Assembly: GCA_964017235.1 (NCBI GenBank) | Contig: OZ024928.1 | Span: forward strand, 151,056,881 to 151,120,880 | Source: Sabellastarte sp. h YS-2021 | Taxonomy: Eukaryota; Annelida; Polychaeta; Sabellida; Sabellidae | Direction: 5' to 3' | Length of the DNA stretch: 64,000 bases | Shown here: piece after piece, positions 1 to 10,919 of the stretch | How positions within the stretch are numbered: position 1 is the stretch's first letter | Layout: the number at the start of each line of letters is the position of its first letter | The notes under the pieces: generated by a model | The model's input: only the letters and a program-made list of their open reading frames with translations | Told to the model about the DNA's origin: nothing | Databases searched by the model: none | Made by a program: the position numbers and the translations under genes

Positions 1-310
1 TTCAAAGCATAGCCATGGCAACAGTTGCTACTAGATACCCCCAAAAAACTAATCAGCTCTAGATATTGTTGGGGTTAACATATCCTGAAAATTTGGTCAA
101 AATCAATGCCTGGGGTTTAGGTTGTGGAACGGCCACAAACTTTAAGACACAAAAATCTTAAAAGTTTTGCCATGGCAACAGTTGTTACCAGATACCCCCC
201 AAAAAACCTAATCAGCTCTAGATCCTCTTGGGGTATACTTACCCTGAAAATTTGGTGAAAATCTGTGCATGGGTTTAGGCTGTGGAACACCCACAAGCTT
301 TATGCCCGCC
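1..310 (-). repeat. Family A tandem repeat, about two monomers
   Basis: Two copies of a ~156-bp monomer that contains the core GCCATGGCAAC (near 12 and 169) followed by a conserved CTCTAGATC / GAAAATTTGGT segment. The same monomer occurs as a five-copy array at 4810-5570 in the opposite orientation and again at 18170-18450. No coding potential is seen. Confidence 0.8.
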
Positions 311-459
311 GCAGATGCCGCTCTGACGGCGCAGTGGATGACTATAACTAAATGATGACTAAATTATTTGTGTGTAAACATTACCTAAAATTGAGCTTTC
401 TTGTCTTTGAGTCAATGGTCTGGAGCCTAATTAGTGAACATATATTTGTATGATCACAG

Positions 460-571
460 GAAGATGAGCCACTGCTAGCCAAACGTGTACGTAAGAGGGT
501 ACTGCCTCTGGCTGATAGTGACGAGACAGGAGATTCAGAAGAAGAATTACTTGTATCAAGACGGAAGAAAG
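460..571 (+). CDS. Gene 1, internal exon (acidic/basic nuclear-type protein)
   Basis: Candidate internal exon of an unrecognised gene. It is bounded by an acceptor (TGATCACAG) and a donor (AAAG/GTTAGC), and only one frame is sensible. It encodes a basic patch (KRVRKR) followed by an acidic run (DSDETGDSEEE) and RRKK, a composition common in nuclear chromatin or DNA-repair proteins. It ends in phase 1, matching the two leading bases of the exon at 913. Exons upstream of the window are expected. The function is unknown. Confidence 0.6.
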
Positions 572-912
572 GTTAGCCTTGGTCTTTTAAAGGTTATGTT
601 GTGTGTCATGGTTGTTTAGATGTGTGTCGTAAATGTGTAAAATATCATCCTAAAGCAAGTAATTTGTACAATAAGATGGGGAACACCAGCTATTTCTGCA
701 ACTGTTAAACAACAATAGAACCTCTGTTATATGACATTCTGTAATCAGAATATTCACGGTTATGAACTCATTTCCACTCTACCAAATTTGTATTTCCATA
801 TCTTTTTACACTGCAATATCTTTCTTACCTTTTGACCATAATATTATCTGACCAATATTTTACCATCTAAGAATGATCAGACAATATGGGCTCTGCTGCA
901 AATCTTTTGCAG
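572..912 (+). other. Intron 1 of gene 1
   Basis: AT-rich intron between the first two visible exons of gene 1. It ends in a pyrimidine-rich acceptor (AATCTTTTGCAG). No repeats or ORFs of note are seen. Confidence 0.5.
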
Positions 913-1184
913 GTAGAAAATCAAAGCCAGTTTACATATCAGAAGATGAGAGTTGCACTGAAGTGGCCAGCTCGGGTGAAGCCACTGGCAGTGAAAGTGA
1001 AGCCACTCAGGGATATGGTACTGATGATGTCAGTCAAAGTGACGCAGGCACCAGTGAAGCTACCAGTAGCAGTGATGAGGAAGCTAGTGAGAGTAATAGT
1101 GAACTCACAAGTGAAGCTGACTTACCTAATCTTGACACACGACCACAGCACACACCTGAAGATCAAAGGACTAAAGCAGATGGT
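913..1184 (+). CDS. Gene 1, Ser/Glu-rich exon
   Basis: The exon starts after TTTTGCAG and ends at a consensus GTAAGT donor at 1185. Spliced from the previous exon, it reads GRKSKPVYISEDES and then about 70 residues dominated by Ser, Glu, Thr and Asp with recurring SEAT/SEA motifs. This is a low-complexity acidic region with likely casein-kinase-type phosphosites (inference). Frame-through would hit a stop at 1199, so the donor is needed. It ends in phase 0, compatible with the exon at 7979. No domain is recognised. Confidence 0.65.
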
Positions 1185-2070
1185 GTAAGTGTAAATTACT
1201 AAAATCTTATGCCCAATGTTTGTATTATTGCCCATCCCCAAAACATGTGAAATATGCATACACGTCCACCCATTCCAACAAAAAGCAGAGCTAAGGTTGT
1301 TTAAGGAATTTTTATTTTACCTTTTACTTAAGTTTTATCCCCTTTACATCACGAAACGTGCATAGTTTTAATCTAATTGCAAAAGTGTATATAACCACAC
1401 AATCAATGTTGGAATTCCCCACGCTGAGAAGTTTTGAGGGTTTTGATTGGCTGAGCTTTGGCAGGTACGATGCATTTGATTAGTTGTTCATAGATGAGAT
1501 CATGTACTGAGTATTTTATAAAGATGGATACTCAAATGTCAGACATTGATTATTGAATTAAATATTAATTAAAGTGAACTATTTCTGAGGTATGTTTGTG
1601 TTTTAACATTTACCCCCATTAGTCCGCATCTCATGTATCACCCATGCTGACGTAATGCCCATGCATGCATTATCACCTATTCCTAACTTTGCTGGTTAAC
1701 CCTGTGAAGGGTCCATGGGTATTTATGCGGAATTCGGTGTGTAAAATAATGGTAGATCACTCTTAAAGTGTAAATATATAAGATCACACATGCATGTTTC
1801 AGTTCAGTTTTCTTGAGTTGTCCATGTTATGTAAATAATAATATTTACGCTTTTGAGTTTACCATTGATTTGTAGTGACTGTCTATAGAGAATCATTTGT
1901 GAAATATATTCTATATAAAATAGAATGCATGAATGATTCATTGCATCCGGTGATGTGGGCAGGTAGTCAGTTTAGTGGGTGGCATGAAAATTTTTTTTGA
2001 AGGACATGGGGCATGTGTGGGGGTGGGGGTGGGGGTGGGGTTGGGTGTGTAGATGTGCAAAATCATGGTG
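1185..2070. other. Intronic unique sequence with G-rich microsatellite
   Basis: Unique AT-rich sequence in the large intron of gene 1. A (GGGGGT)n-type microsatellite lies near 2018-2044. Nothing coding is seen. Confidence 0.5.
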
Positions 2071-2074
2071 TCAG

Positions 2075-2345
2075 TGACCCAACGTCTAAAATCTTGCCTG
2101 GGCTATATCTTGGAAACAGTAATGTATGGGAAATTGATACTTGATAGGGACATGGATTGGGAGTGTAGGTGTGGCACATTGTGATGTGACCTTGACTTAA
2201 CTTTTGGCCTTGCTGCAGTGATCCTTACCTTTAAAATCTTGTTCTGGCTATATCTTGGAAACTGTAAGGTGTAGGAAGTTGATGCTTTGCAGGGACATCT
2301 GTTGAGAGTGAAGTTGTGCAGTGTCATAGTGTGGCCTTTGTCAGA
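2075..2345 (-). repeat. Family B (pearl-like) monomers, partial array
   Basis: About two monomers of the ~146-bp AGGTCA-rich repeat in reverse orientation: TGACCTTGAC, then AAAATCTTG..GGGC, TATATCTTGGAAAC and GTAGGAAGTTGAT. No terminal module is attached on the left side. Confidence 0.75.
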
Positions 2346-2385
2346 ATGTTTTCAACTGCCACAATTGATTTGGATTGGTAAACTG

Positions 2386-4445
2386 ATTATTGTATCCCCG
2401 GACAAAAGTCGGTGATACTTAGGATTCAGTACAGTCACGCCGCTGCCACCGCAGAGATTTCCTTTCGAATGCGATAAATTAAAAAATATTTTAGGTAGAC
2501 CTTTCAAATTTGGTATGTGGGTATATATGGGCAATGTCACGAATGCTATTGTTTTGTGAGCTTGACCTTCAATTTCAAGGTCACACTGGCCTCTTAAAGG
2601 TCAGATTTTGGCCATTTTTTCACATTTTGGCCCAGCTCATATACAGAAAGTTAGATCATCCTATGGTTGGTATATATAATACATATATATGTCCTCTGTA
2701 ACCATGCAGAAATTTAACCTTGAAGCTCTTCATTGAAGGTCATCTACAGACCGCCGAAGTACCTCACTGGGGCCATTTTGGGCCTTTTTACCCCGTATTG
2801 TTTTCACCCATGGTGTCCGGATGGGCGGGCGGGCGGGTTTGCGGGAAAAAGTTTGTCCGGGCTGTATCTCAGAAACCGTGAGGTGTAGGAAGTTTATACT
2901 TGGTAGGGACATTGGTTAGGATGTGTAGGTGTGCAACGTCATGGTCTGACCTTGATTTGACCTTTGACCTTGCCGTAGTGACCTTGAGTGTGAAAATCTT
3001 GTCCGGGCTATATCTCGGAAACCGTAAGGTGTAGGAAGTTGATGCTTGGTAGGGACATTAGTTAGGGAGTGTAGGTGTGCAACATCATGGTGTGACCTTG
3101 ATTTGACCTTTGACCTTGCCGTAGTGACCTTGACCTATAAAATCTTGTCCGGGCTATATCAAGGAAACCGTAGGGTGTTGGAAGTTGATACTTGGTAGGG
3201 ACATTGGTTAGGGGTTGTAGGTGTGCAACGTCATGGTGTGACATTGATTTGACCTTTGACCTTGCCATAGTGACCTTGACCTAGAAAATCTTGTCCGGGC
3301 TATATCTCGGAAACCGTAAGGTGTAGGAAGTTGATACTTGGTAGGGGCATTGGTTAGGAGGTGTAGGTGTGCAACGTCATGGTCTGACCAGGATCTGACC
3401 TTTGACCTTGCCGTAGTAACCTTGACCTATAAAATCTTGTCCGGGCTATATCTCGGAAACCGTGAGGTGTAGGAAGTTGATACTTAATAGGGACATTGGT
3501 TAGGGGTTGTAGGTGTGCAACATCATGGTCTGACCAGGATTTGACCTTTGACCTTGCCGTAGTGACCTTGACCTATAAAATCTTGTCCGGGCTATTTCTC
3601 AGAAACCGTAAGGTGTTGGAAGTTAATACTTGGTAGGGACATTGGTCAGGGGGTGTAGGTGTGTAACGTCATGGTCTGACCTTGATTTTACCGTTGACCT
3701 TGCTGTAGTGACCTTGACCTATAAAATCTTGTCCGGGCTATATCTGGGAAACCGTAAGGTGTAGGAAGTTGATACTTGGTAGGGACATTGGTTAGGAGGT
3801 GTAGGTGTGCAACGTCATGGTCTGACCAGGATGTGACATTTGACCTTGCCATAGTGACATTGACCTATAAAATCTTGTCCGGGCTATATCTCGGAAACCG
3901 TGAGGTGTAAAAAGTTGATACTTACTAGGGACATTGGTTAGGGGGTGTAGGTGTGCAACATCATGGTGTGACCTTGATTTGACCTTTGACCTTGTCGTAG
4001 TGACCTTGACCTTTAAAATCTTGTTGCACCTTTGGGTCTGTCTTTTGATGCAAATTAAGCACTGTTAAAATCATATTAGAATTGATTAAGAATTTTACTT
4101 TTACAACTTCCCATTGTAACAGATGGTATTTCATCAAGTGAGCCACAAATTTTGCTCCAACACCACACATAAGCATTCATTGAATTCATTACTACTTCTG
4201 TATGCATGGTAATATTCAAAACATCTAAACCATAATTTGGCCATGCCAGATGTAGATAAAGTACATTCATTATCTTTTTCTTAGACAGTATTTTGTCTAT
4301 TTAAACATTGTTTGGACCTTTATATTACTGACAGTGCTCTGAAAGTATCCTGAACTTTGTACTGATACAGTACTTCTATATCTCATGGTGTTAAAAATAT
4401 TTCCCTAGGCTGTGGGGTACGGGCACATTTCACACTTAATGCTGA
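2386..4445 (-). mobile_element. Pearl-like tandem-repeat element, copy 1
   Basis: Reading on the - strand, the element has a left end near 4440 that contains TACCCCACAGCC, then a ~400-bp unique left module (about 4030-4440). Next comes an array of roughly eight family B monomers (about 2830-4030), and then a G/C-rich right module (2780-2830) with an extension to TATCCCCGG at 2390. The same modules recur in order in the copies at 27385, 30915 and 44720. Unique-array-unique architecture is known from bivalve pearl/Helitron-like non-autonomous elements; identity to those families was not tested. Confidence 0.75.
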
Positions 4446-4805
4446 CTATATTGAATGGAAACTATTGAAAATGGCTTTGGAGGTTGAGTACATGATGGAG
4501 TACCAGCATCCATTTGTTGACTTTGGCTATTGTTTTCAAGGTCACCTTAGGCCTGCTAAAATGACTCATAATGGTACCTTTTACTGCATATATATGCCTA
4601 TATAAGACCGTGAGGCCATATACCTCCTTTACTACTGGCTGTATAACTTACTGGCTCATGTTGATTATCTCTAGATGGCCTGCTGGACAGGAGATTATGT
4701 ATGGCATAGGTCCATAGCTAAGTGAGTAATAGCACTGGTAGCTACTTTGAGTAAAGTGCTTATAACTCAAAAATGATTGCATTTACAACATTTTGGTAAA
4801 AATTG
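4446..4805. other. Junction module shared with inverted copy
   Basis: Sequence at about 4440-4640 is a reverse-complement match to about 27170-27360, so it belongs to the composite block duplicated on the other side of the intact DIRS element. The rest is AT-rich and unassigned. Confidence 0.5.
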
Positions 4806-4809
4806 TTGT

Positions 4810-5570
4810 TCAGCTACTTTCTCCAAAACCCCTGCATGGATTTTCACCAAATTTTCAGGATATGTTTACCTTAAGAGGATTTAGAGGAGATTACGTTTTG
4901 GGGGTATCCGGTAATATCTGTTGCCATGGCAACACTTTTAAGATTTTCGGGTCTTAAACGTTGTGGGTGTTCCACAGACTAAACCCCTGCATGGATTTTC
5001 ACTAAATTTTCAGAATATGTTTACCCCAAGAGGATCTAGAGCTCATTAGGATTTTCGGGGTATCTGGTAATATCTGTTGCCATGGCAACACTTTTAATAT
5101 TTTAGGGTCTTAAACGTTGTGAATGTTCCACAGACTAAACCCCTGCACAGATTTTCACCAAAGTTTTAGGGAATGTTTACCTTAAGAGGATCTAGAGCTG
5201 ATTAGTTTTTCAGGGGTATCCAGCTACCACTATTGTCATAGCAACACTTTTAATATTATCAGGTCTTAAACTTTGTGGGTGCTCCACAGCCTAAACCCCT
5301 GCACGGATTTTCACGAAATTTTCAGGGGATGTTTATCCCAAGAAGATCTAGAGCTGATTAGGTTTTGGGGGTATCCGGTAACAACTGTTGCCATGGCAAC
5401 ACTTTTAAGATTTTTGGGTCTTAAAGTTTGTGGGTGTTCCACAGCCTAAACCCCTGCATGGATTTTCACCATATTTTCAGGATATGTTTACCCCAAGAGG
5501 ATCTACAGCTGATTAGGTTTTGGGGGGTATCCAGGGGCAACTGTTGCCATGGCAACACTTTTAAAATGGA
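4810..5570 (+). repeat. Family A tandem array, five 156-bp monomers
   Basis: Five head-to-tail monomers. The 14-bp palindrome GTTGCCATGGCAAC is perfect at 4920, 5076, 5387 and 5543 and degenerate at 5232. The spacings are 156, 156, 155 and 156 bp. Each monomer also has CCCTGCATGGATTTTCACCA, AAGAGGATCTAGAGCT and GATTAGG blocks. The palindrome equals an ideal RFX X-box (known motif), but binding is untested. Confidence 0.85.
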
Positions 5571-6845
5571 CCCCTCCTTCAAGGTCAAATGTGGTTCTAA
5601 ATACCTATAATGACCTATCCTTACCAAGGTTTCAGGATATCTTCCCTGCTATGCAATCTTGCCTGGTTAACATTTTGGTCCAGTGTGTTCAATTGGGTTG
5701 GTTGCTATGGCAACAAATTTGAAAATCTGAGGTGACCAAACTTAAAGGAGCCTATATCTCCCTTATTATTGGTCGTAGAGGTTTGGATGTGAAGACAACT
5801 TATAGGAAATCATGTGCCCCGAATCTTTTGCTGGGGTCAGATTTGACCTTAGATCCCTCCTTCAAGGTCCAATGTGGTCCTTGATACCTCTAATGGTCTA
5901 TATCTCCCTTATTATTGGTCGTACAGGTTTTGGCAGAAAAGACGACTTATGGGAAATCATCTGCCCTGAATCTTATGGTGGGGTCACATTTGACCTTGGG
6001 ACCCTCCTTCAAGGTCGAATGTGGTCCTTGATACCTATAATAGCCTATATCTCCCTTAATATTACTTGTGGAGGTTTTGGATGTGAAGACAACTTATAGG
6101 AAATCAGGTGCTGCGAATCTTTTGCTGATGTCAGATTTGACCTTGGAGCCCTCCTTGAAGGTCGAATGTGGTCCTTGGTACCTGTAATGGTGTATATCTC
6201 CCTTATTATTGGTCGTAAAGGTTTGGATGTGAAGACGACTTATGGGAAATTATGTGCCCCAAATCTTTAGGTGGTTTCAGATTTGACCTTTGATCACTCC
6301 TTTAAGGTCGTACGTGGTACTTGATACCTATGATGGACTATATCTCCCTTAATATTACTTGTGGAGGTTTTGGGTGTGAAGACAACTTATAGGAAATCAG
6401 GTGCCGTGAATCTTTTGGTGATGTCAGATTTGACCTTGGAGCCCTCCCTGAAGGTCGAATGTGGTCCTTGGTACCTGTAATGGTGTATATCTCCCTTATT
6501 ATTGGTCGTAAAGGTTTGGATGTGAAGACGATTTATGGGAAATCATGTGCCCCAAATTTTTGGGTTGGTTCAGATTTGACCTTTGATCCCTCCTTTAAGG
6601 TCGAACGTGGTCCGTGATACTCATAATGACGTGTATCTCCCTTATAATTGGTCGCACCTTATAATTTTGCATAGAGGTTTGGGATGTCAGGACAACTTTC
6701 AGGAAACCATGTGCCCCAATTCTTGTGGTGGCGTCAGATTTGAGCTTTAGCCCCTCCTTGGAAGTCGCATTTAGTCCCTGATATCTATAGTAGCATGTGT
6801 CTCACTTATAATAGGTCGTAGCTTCTTTGGTTATGAAGAGAACTT
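5560..6845 (-). repeat. Family C tandem repeats, diverged
   Basis: About nine diverged monomers of ~140-150 bp, reverse-oriented relative to the arrays at 26030 and 45000. Each has AGATTTGACCTT, a CTCCTTCAAGGTC motif, TATATCTCCCTTA and a TTATAGGAAATCA block. Spurious open frames run through the array. Confidence 0.75.
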
Positions 6846-7140
6846 ATAGGAAATCGTGTGTGTTAACATAATACTCTATATGTCACGATTGAACCATGTC
6901 CCGTCCGGGGATACACTGCGTCGAGATGCAATATCTAGTTTTGATTTGTCTTTACATACATTTTTTAAAGTGTTCCTTCTCCTTCACCATTACATAACTT
7001 GCACTGTCTGTTCTGAAAGACTCCTGACTGTTTTGCTTTTGCATCGCCTATATATGTCATGGTGTCCAATGTTGTTTCCCCAGGCTGTGGGTTACAGCCA
7101 TCTCTGATGTTATTTTGTAAACCTTCAAAATCTGATAGCA
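6846..7140 (-). mobile_element. Fragment: family C flank plus pearl left end
   Basis: The segment 6850-6945 is a reverse-complement match to 25770-25860 and contains TGTCCCGTCCGGGGATA. The segment 6960-7120 is a degenerate pearl left module (CCCCAGGCTGTGGGTTAC and ATCTCTGATG). It has the same order as the inverted copy at 25545-25860. Confidence 0.6.
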
Positions 7141-7978
7141 TAACCATGAAAGTATGAAGAGAAATATTGAATACAAAGGCAAAAGCATTGAAAATTCAGT
7201 GAAAGTGGGGCTTTTGTACATTCCAGAATTTTTTTTTTGTCTGGAGTATATTCCAGGTCTTTCAAAAATTTAACCACTTCTTCCTTTGGTCAGGCCCTAT
7301 CCACATAAAAATGTTCAAACAGATCCGTTCATTAGTTTCAAAGTTATCATACAGACAAACAAGCCCAAAAACATAACCTAATTGCTGAAGGTAAAAAATA
7401 TATGAAACGGGACTGCAGTGAGGTGGAGCAGTGTTATGCCATTATGTTCAAACTACTACAGTTTATAGATGTATTTCTCAACCTCTGAAGCAAATTATTA
7501 AAGACTTCCATGAAGTGTTGGGAACCTACTTGGGGTACCACTCACCTTGAACAATCATGCTAAAGATTACATTCAGTCCTTTATTTCTGCTCACCAGCCT
7601 GCAAAAACTCTGCATTTTGGTGACAAAGCCTACAAACTGAAAAAAGACATTCTTGGAAAGCAAGAGATACTGGTCTTTTCCAGTTGCAGCACCACACCAC
7701 TTAAATAGCCTAACTGCCGGTGTACACAACATCACACTACATTTAAATGACTGAAAATATACAAATGACCAAAAAAAACCATGTTTTGTCACATCTGTAT
7801 TATTGAATTATTAATGCTGGCAAATATTTTAAAAAGTTACTAAAAATGAAGAGGAAGTTTAGTTTCCGTATAAAAGTGTTCAAAACATAAACTATGCAGA
7901 GAAAAGATTGTCTGGAGTATTCAAATTATGGATAGAATGAAAGCTGTTGCAAAAGTCTGTGTTGTATTTCTGTTTCAG
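7141..7978. other. Gene 1 intron, unique/decayed repeat sequence
   Basis: AT-rich intron sequence. Part of it (about 7200-7390) resembles 30740-30900 and 33560-33620: a 'CAGACAAACAAGCCCAAAAACATAA'-like tail after a Phe/Lys-rich stretch. This suggests an old dispersed element end. No coding region is supported. Confidence 0.4.
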
Positions 7979-8142
7979 GGAAGTAGCACCAGAAAGTCAT
8001 TAAGGATAAAAAAGAAGCAATCCCGAGTATTTCGTAAACCAAAGAAGGCGGATGTTTTCAATGCTATTCCATCACTTTCAGAAACAGACAAGTCCATGAG
8101 TGAATATCGTCCCAGAAAGCTTGTTACTGATTTTACAAAAGT
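7979..8142 (+). CDS. Gene 1, Lys/Arg-rich exon
   Basis: The exon follows the acceptor TGTTTCAG and stops at the donor GTAAGT (8143). Phase 0 at its start matches the preceding exon. It encodes 54 codons beginning GSSTRKSLRIKKK, with further basic clusters (RKPKK, RPRK) that could act as nuclear-localisation signals (inference). It ends in phase 2. The protein family is not recognised. Confidence 0.65.
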
Positions 8143-8850
8143 GTAAGTCTTTTTGTCACAGTTTAAAATTTTTTTGAGGCGTCTCCCTGACAGAAGTTTA
8201 TCCATAATCTGTGTCCGTGCTATGTGACTGACTTGGCCATGTGAGACCTTCATAAACACATTTCATGGTTTGTGATGTCACAAGTGTTATAATGATAATA
8301 CAATGCGATGACATCAGTCCCAAGATCATGCCTACCAAATCAACAGTCAGTTTAGTGGCAATTAGATTAATCAGTGTGAGGAACTGCAAAAATTTTTCTT
8401 CAAAAAAGAAAAAAAAAACTAAGAAAAAAATAGTTGAAATATTTACTTGGGTATAATGTTTACATCTTTGCTTCACTGTTTGATGTACGCGGTACAATCA
8501 CATATCTTTCTCAAAACACAACCAAATATTGCTTTCCACAGATAGCCTTTTGAAATCCTGGAAATTCCAGTCCAGAATTCATGGTTACAGAAAATGTTTT
8601 ACCTTGTCTTTTGAGAGCGGACTTTTAAACAAAAAAGTCTTTACTTTTGTCCCAGTTTTTGTGCATATTTGTTGGTGCAGATGAGTCATTATGTGTATAA
8701 ATTACTCACTGTTTGTATGTATTGACATTGATCTGTGCAAAAAAAAACAACAACAAAAAAAACCTTCTCTGTATTACACTGCAAGTGGGACAAAATCCTG
8801 TGGATTTTGAATGTTGTAATTTGATGGTGTATTTTTATGCGTGTCTGTAG
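8143..8850 (+). other. Gene 1 intron
   Basis: AT-rich intron of about 0.7 kb with several A-rich runs (8405-8430, 8740-8762). The acceptor at its end is GTGTCTGTAG. No repeats or ORFs are supported. Confidence 0.5.
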
Positions 8851-8989
8851 AAACAGCCATTATAACTACGACCCAGACTACACAAGCGGGGAAGACAATG
8901 AGATGGCAGACTTTCTTGATGATGATTATGAGTATGTGGATGATGACGGCCTTGTGTCTGAAGATTCTAACTATGACCCCAAAGTCAAG
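8851..8989 (+). CDS. Gene 1, Asp/Tyr acidic exon
   Basis: The exon completes the codon left open by the exon at 7979 and reads NSHYNYDPDYTSGEDNE followed by a strongly acidic D/Y/E tract that includes FLDDDYEYVDDD. The donor is AAG/GTGATT. It ends in phase 0, matching the terminal exon. The acidic tract with alternating Tyr is distinctive, but I cannot tie it to a family. Confidence 0.65.
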
Positions 8990-9575
8990 GTGATTAACAC
9001 AGAAAATTCAAAAGTATATCAGTAATCTTCCTATCCAACTTTTGTGCTGCAGATTCAATTTTATGAAGCATTTTTCTATTGTACCAAAGTTAATTTTCGT
9101 ATTGTTTCTTATGCCCAGGTTAGCCAGTGGCGATTTTATGAAGACAAATATTTACAATTCTAAAATGGTACGCTGCGCAGTGACCTTGGACACATCTTTT
9201 GCGCAATGCTTGAACCGCGAATATAGAACGGTAAATAAAGCACGCTGTTGAAATCTGTTACATCGTCCCTTCGCGTACAAATGTCAACAAATGACTCGCG
9301 GTAAAAATATTTATAAAATTGTTATTTTTTCCTTGATTTTAATAAATAGCATATCGTTTTAAAGCTTACAACAAATTGAAACCATCTACAGTGACAATCT
9401 CGCATATATTTCATGACAAATTATGTGAAAATAGAGTAACAAATATCCTTTATTTTTACAACAGCTATCACTATGTATGTGGTATTGATGGAACAGCCAA
9501 CATGGCGTTGGATTTGTTTTGATTTTTGCATAAGAATTACTGCTTATTTCAACGAAAATATAAATGTAGCCATTT
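8990..9575. other. Gene 1 intron, unique sequence
   Basis: AT-rich intron sequence. No element or exon is confidently seen. An open frame at 9042-9251 has no supporting feature. Confidence 0.4.
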
Positions 9576-9578
9576 TAG

Positions 9579-9740
9579 AATAGGAATAAAAGACAAATTC
9601 TCGTGCTTTATGATGGATTTAAACTATCGATCTGCTGTATTAAAGCACTCAGCCCTTCGGGCTTCGTGGCTTTAATATAGCTGCTCGATAGTTTAAATCC
9701 ATCATAAAGCACTCGAATACGTCTTTTATTCCTATAATAA
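9579..9740. repeat. Foldback palindrome
   Basis: Long inverted repeat. The left arm contains GGAATAAAAGAC..TGCTTTATGATGGATTTAAACTATCGA and the right arm is its reverse complement, with CCCTTCGGG at the centre near 9652-9662. The arms are roughly 70 bp with small indels. It forms an extended cruciform or hairpin and could be the end of a foldback transposon. Confidence 0.8.
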
Positions 9741-10152
9741 AAAGTTTGCCACAATGGGTAGCCCATTCTTTTATGTCATAAGTCCTTTGTCCCACCTCCT
9801 TCTTAGGTTGTGGCAGAAGATTTACACAGCTCTCATTCCTTTCTGGTCTATTTATAACCAATTTATTGGGTATTGTCGTGCAAAAGTTGTCAATTGTCTT
9901 TACTAATTCATAGAGTTTTCTCATGATAGTCGTGCTATAATGAGGTTTCATTTCAGTATACTTGAAGAAAATCACTAAACATTGTGGAAATCTGTATTTT
10001 ATGTCAGCTGACTGGTCAGCTAATTTTATGGCGTCACTCTGCAGTGTCCCTGTACACATCCGCATAATCAACTTCTCCAAAAGTACAAGGCCCAGAGACA
10101 TGCTGTTTGCTTTCAAAGATACTTTATCTATCGTGGATGAAAAGTTGTTCAA
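9649..10152 (-). CDS. Hypothetical ORF next to the foldback
   Basis: 167-codon open frame on the - strand whose 3' end runs into the palindrome at 9579-9740. Residue usage is protein-like (MSLGLVLLEKLIMRMC near residue 18, then LVKTIDNFCTTIPNK and NRPERNESCVNLLPQPKK). No domain is recognised. Possible identities are a captured exon or an element-encoded fragment. The last ~25 residues are specified by the foldback arm, so the true 3' boundary is uncertain. It lies in an intron of gene 1, antisense to it. Confidence 0.3.
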   Translation of the reverse strand: MNNFSSTIDKVSLKANSMSLGLVLLEKLIMRMCTGTLQSDAIKLADQSADIKYRFPQCLVIFFKYTEMKPHYSTTIMRKLYELVKTIDNFCTTIPNKLVINRPERNESCVNLLPQPKKEVGQRTYDIKEWATHCGKLFIIGIKDVFECFMMDLNYRAAILKPRSPKG

Positions 10153-10559
10153 GGCATGCAGATCTGTTTGTTCGTCTGTTCCCCAGAGCCGTTACAAATG
10201 AGGTACCACCACCCAGGGTGCAAAAATGTCAATACTTCATCACAATTTTCTCATTCAGTATTTAAAGGATTTTTCTCTTATCTTTCTTATACATGTGTAT
10301 ACCAGGCCACAAGTAGATTCCCTTGTGTATCAGGTCGGGATCTTTCTTAATTATTTTTTAATTAATTTTTCAAAGAAGTTTCAATGCATTACATTTTAAG
10401 AAAGCATGCACTAAATCACATATAACTTGAAGAGTATTGCATTTACAGCATTTTGTTAACGTGTTGTTCGGCTTCTTTTTCCATAGCTACAACATAGGGA
10501 GTAACTTGGGAATCTATCTCAATAGCTAAGTGAGAAATAGCTACTTTCTGACTTTTCAG

Positions 10560-10900
10560 TAACTTCCATAATGAGTAAAATCACTTATAACTTGAAAATC
10601 ATGTGCCCCAAATCTTTTTGTGGGTTCAGATTGAACCTTTGACCGTTCCTTCAAGGTCAAATTGGGACTTGCTACTTTCAGTCCCTTTTCTTTACTTTCC
10701 CCTGTACTCTGAAGCTCAAAACACAAAGTCAGCTGACAAAGAGCCTGTTCATAGGCACTACATGTAATTGCTTATTATATCCCCAGACGAAAGTCGGGGA
10801 TATATTGGATTCAGGTCCGTCGCGCCGCCGCCGCCGTAGAAATTTCCTTGTGGACGCGATAACTCAAAAACAAATTAATATTTTTTTTTCAAACTTGGTA
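10560..10900. repeat. Family C fragment and TATCCCC hairpin module
   Basis: The segment 10600-10680 resembles a family C monomer (TGTGCCCCAAATCTTTTTG, TTCAAGGTCAAA). The segment 10777-10870 carries TATCCCCAGACGAAAGTCGGGGATA, a hairpin with a 7-bp stem, then a (GCC)n-rich block. It is similar to 2390-2480. Confidence 0.6.
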
Positions 10901-10919
10901 CACATGTTAAGGGTGCCCA

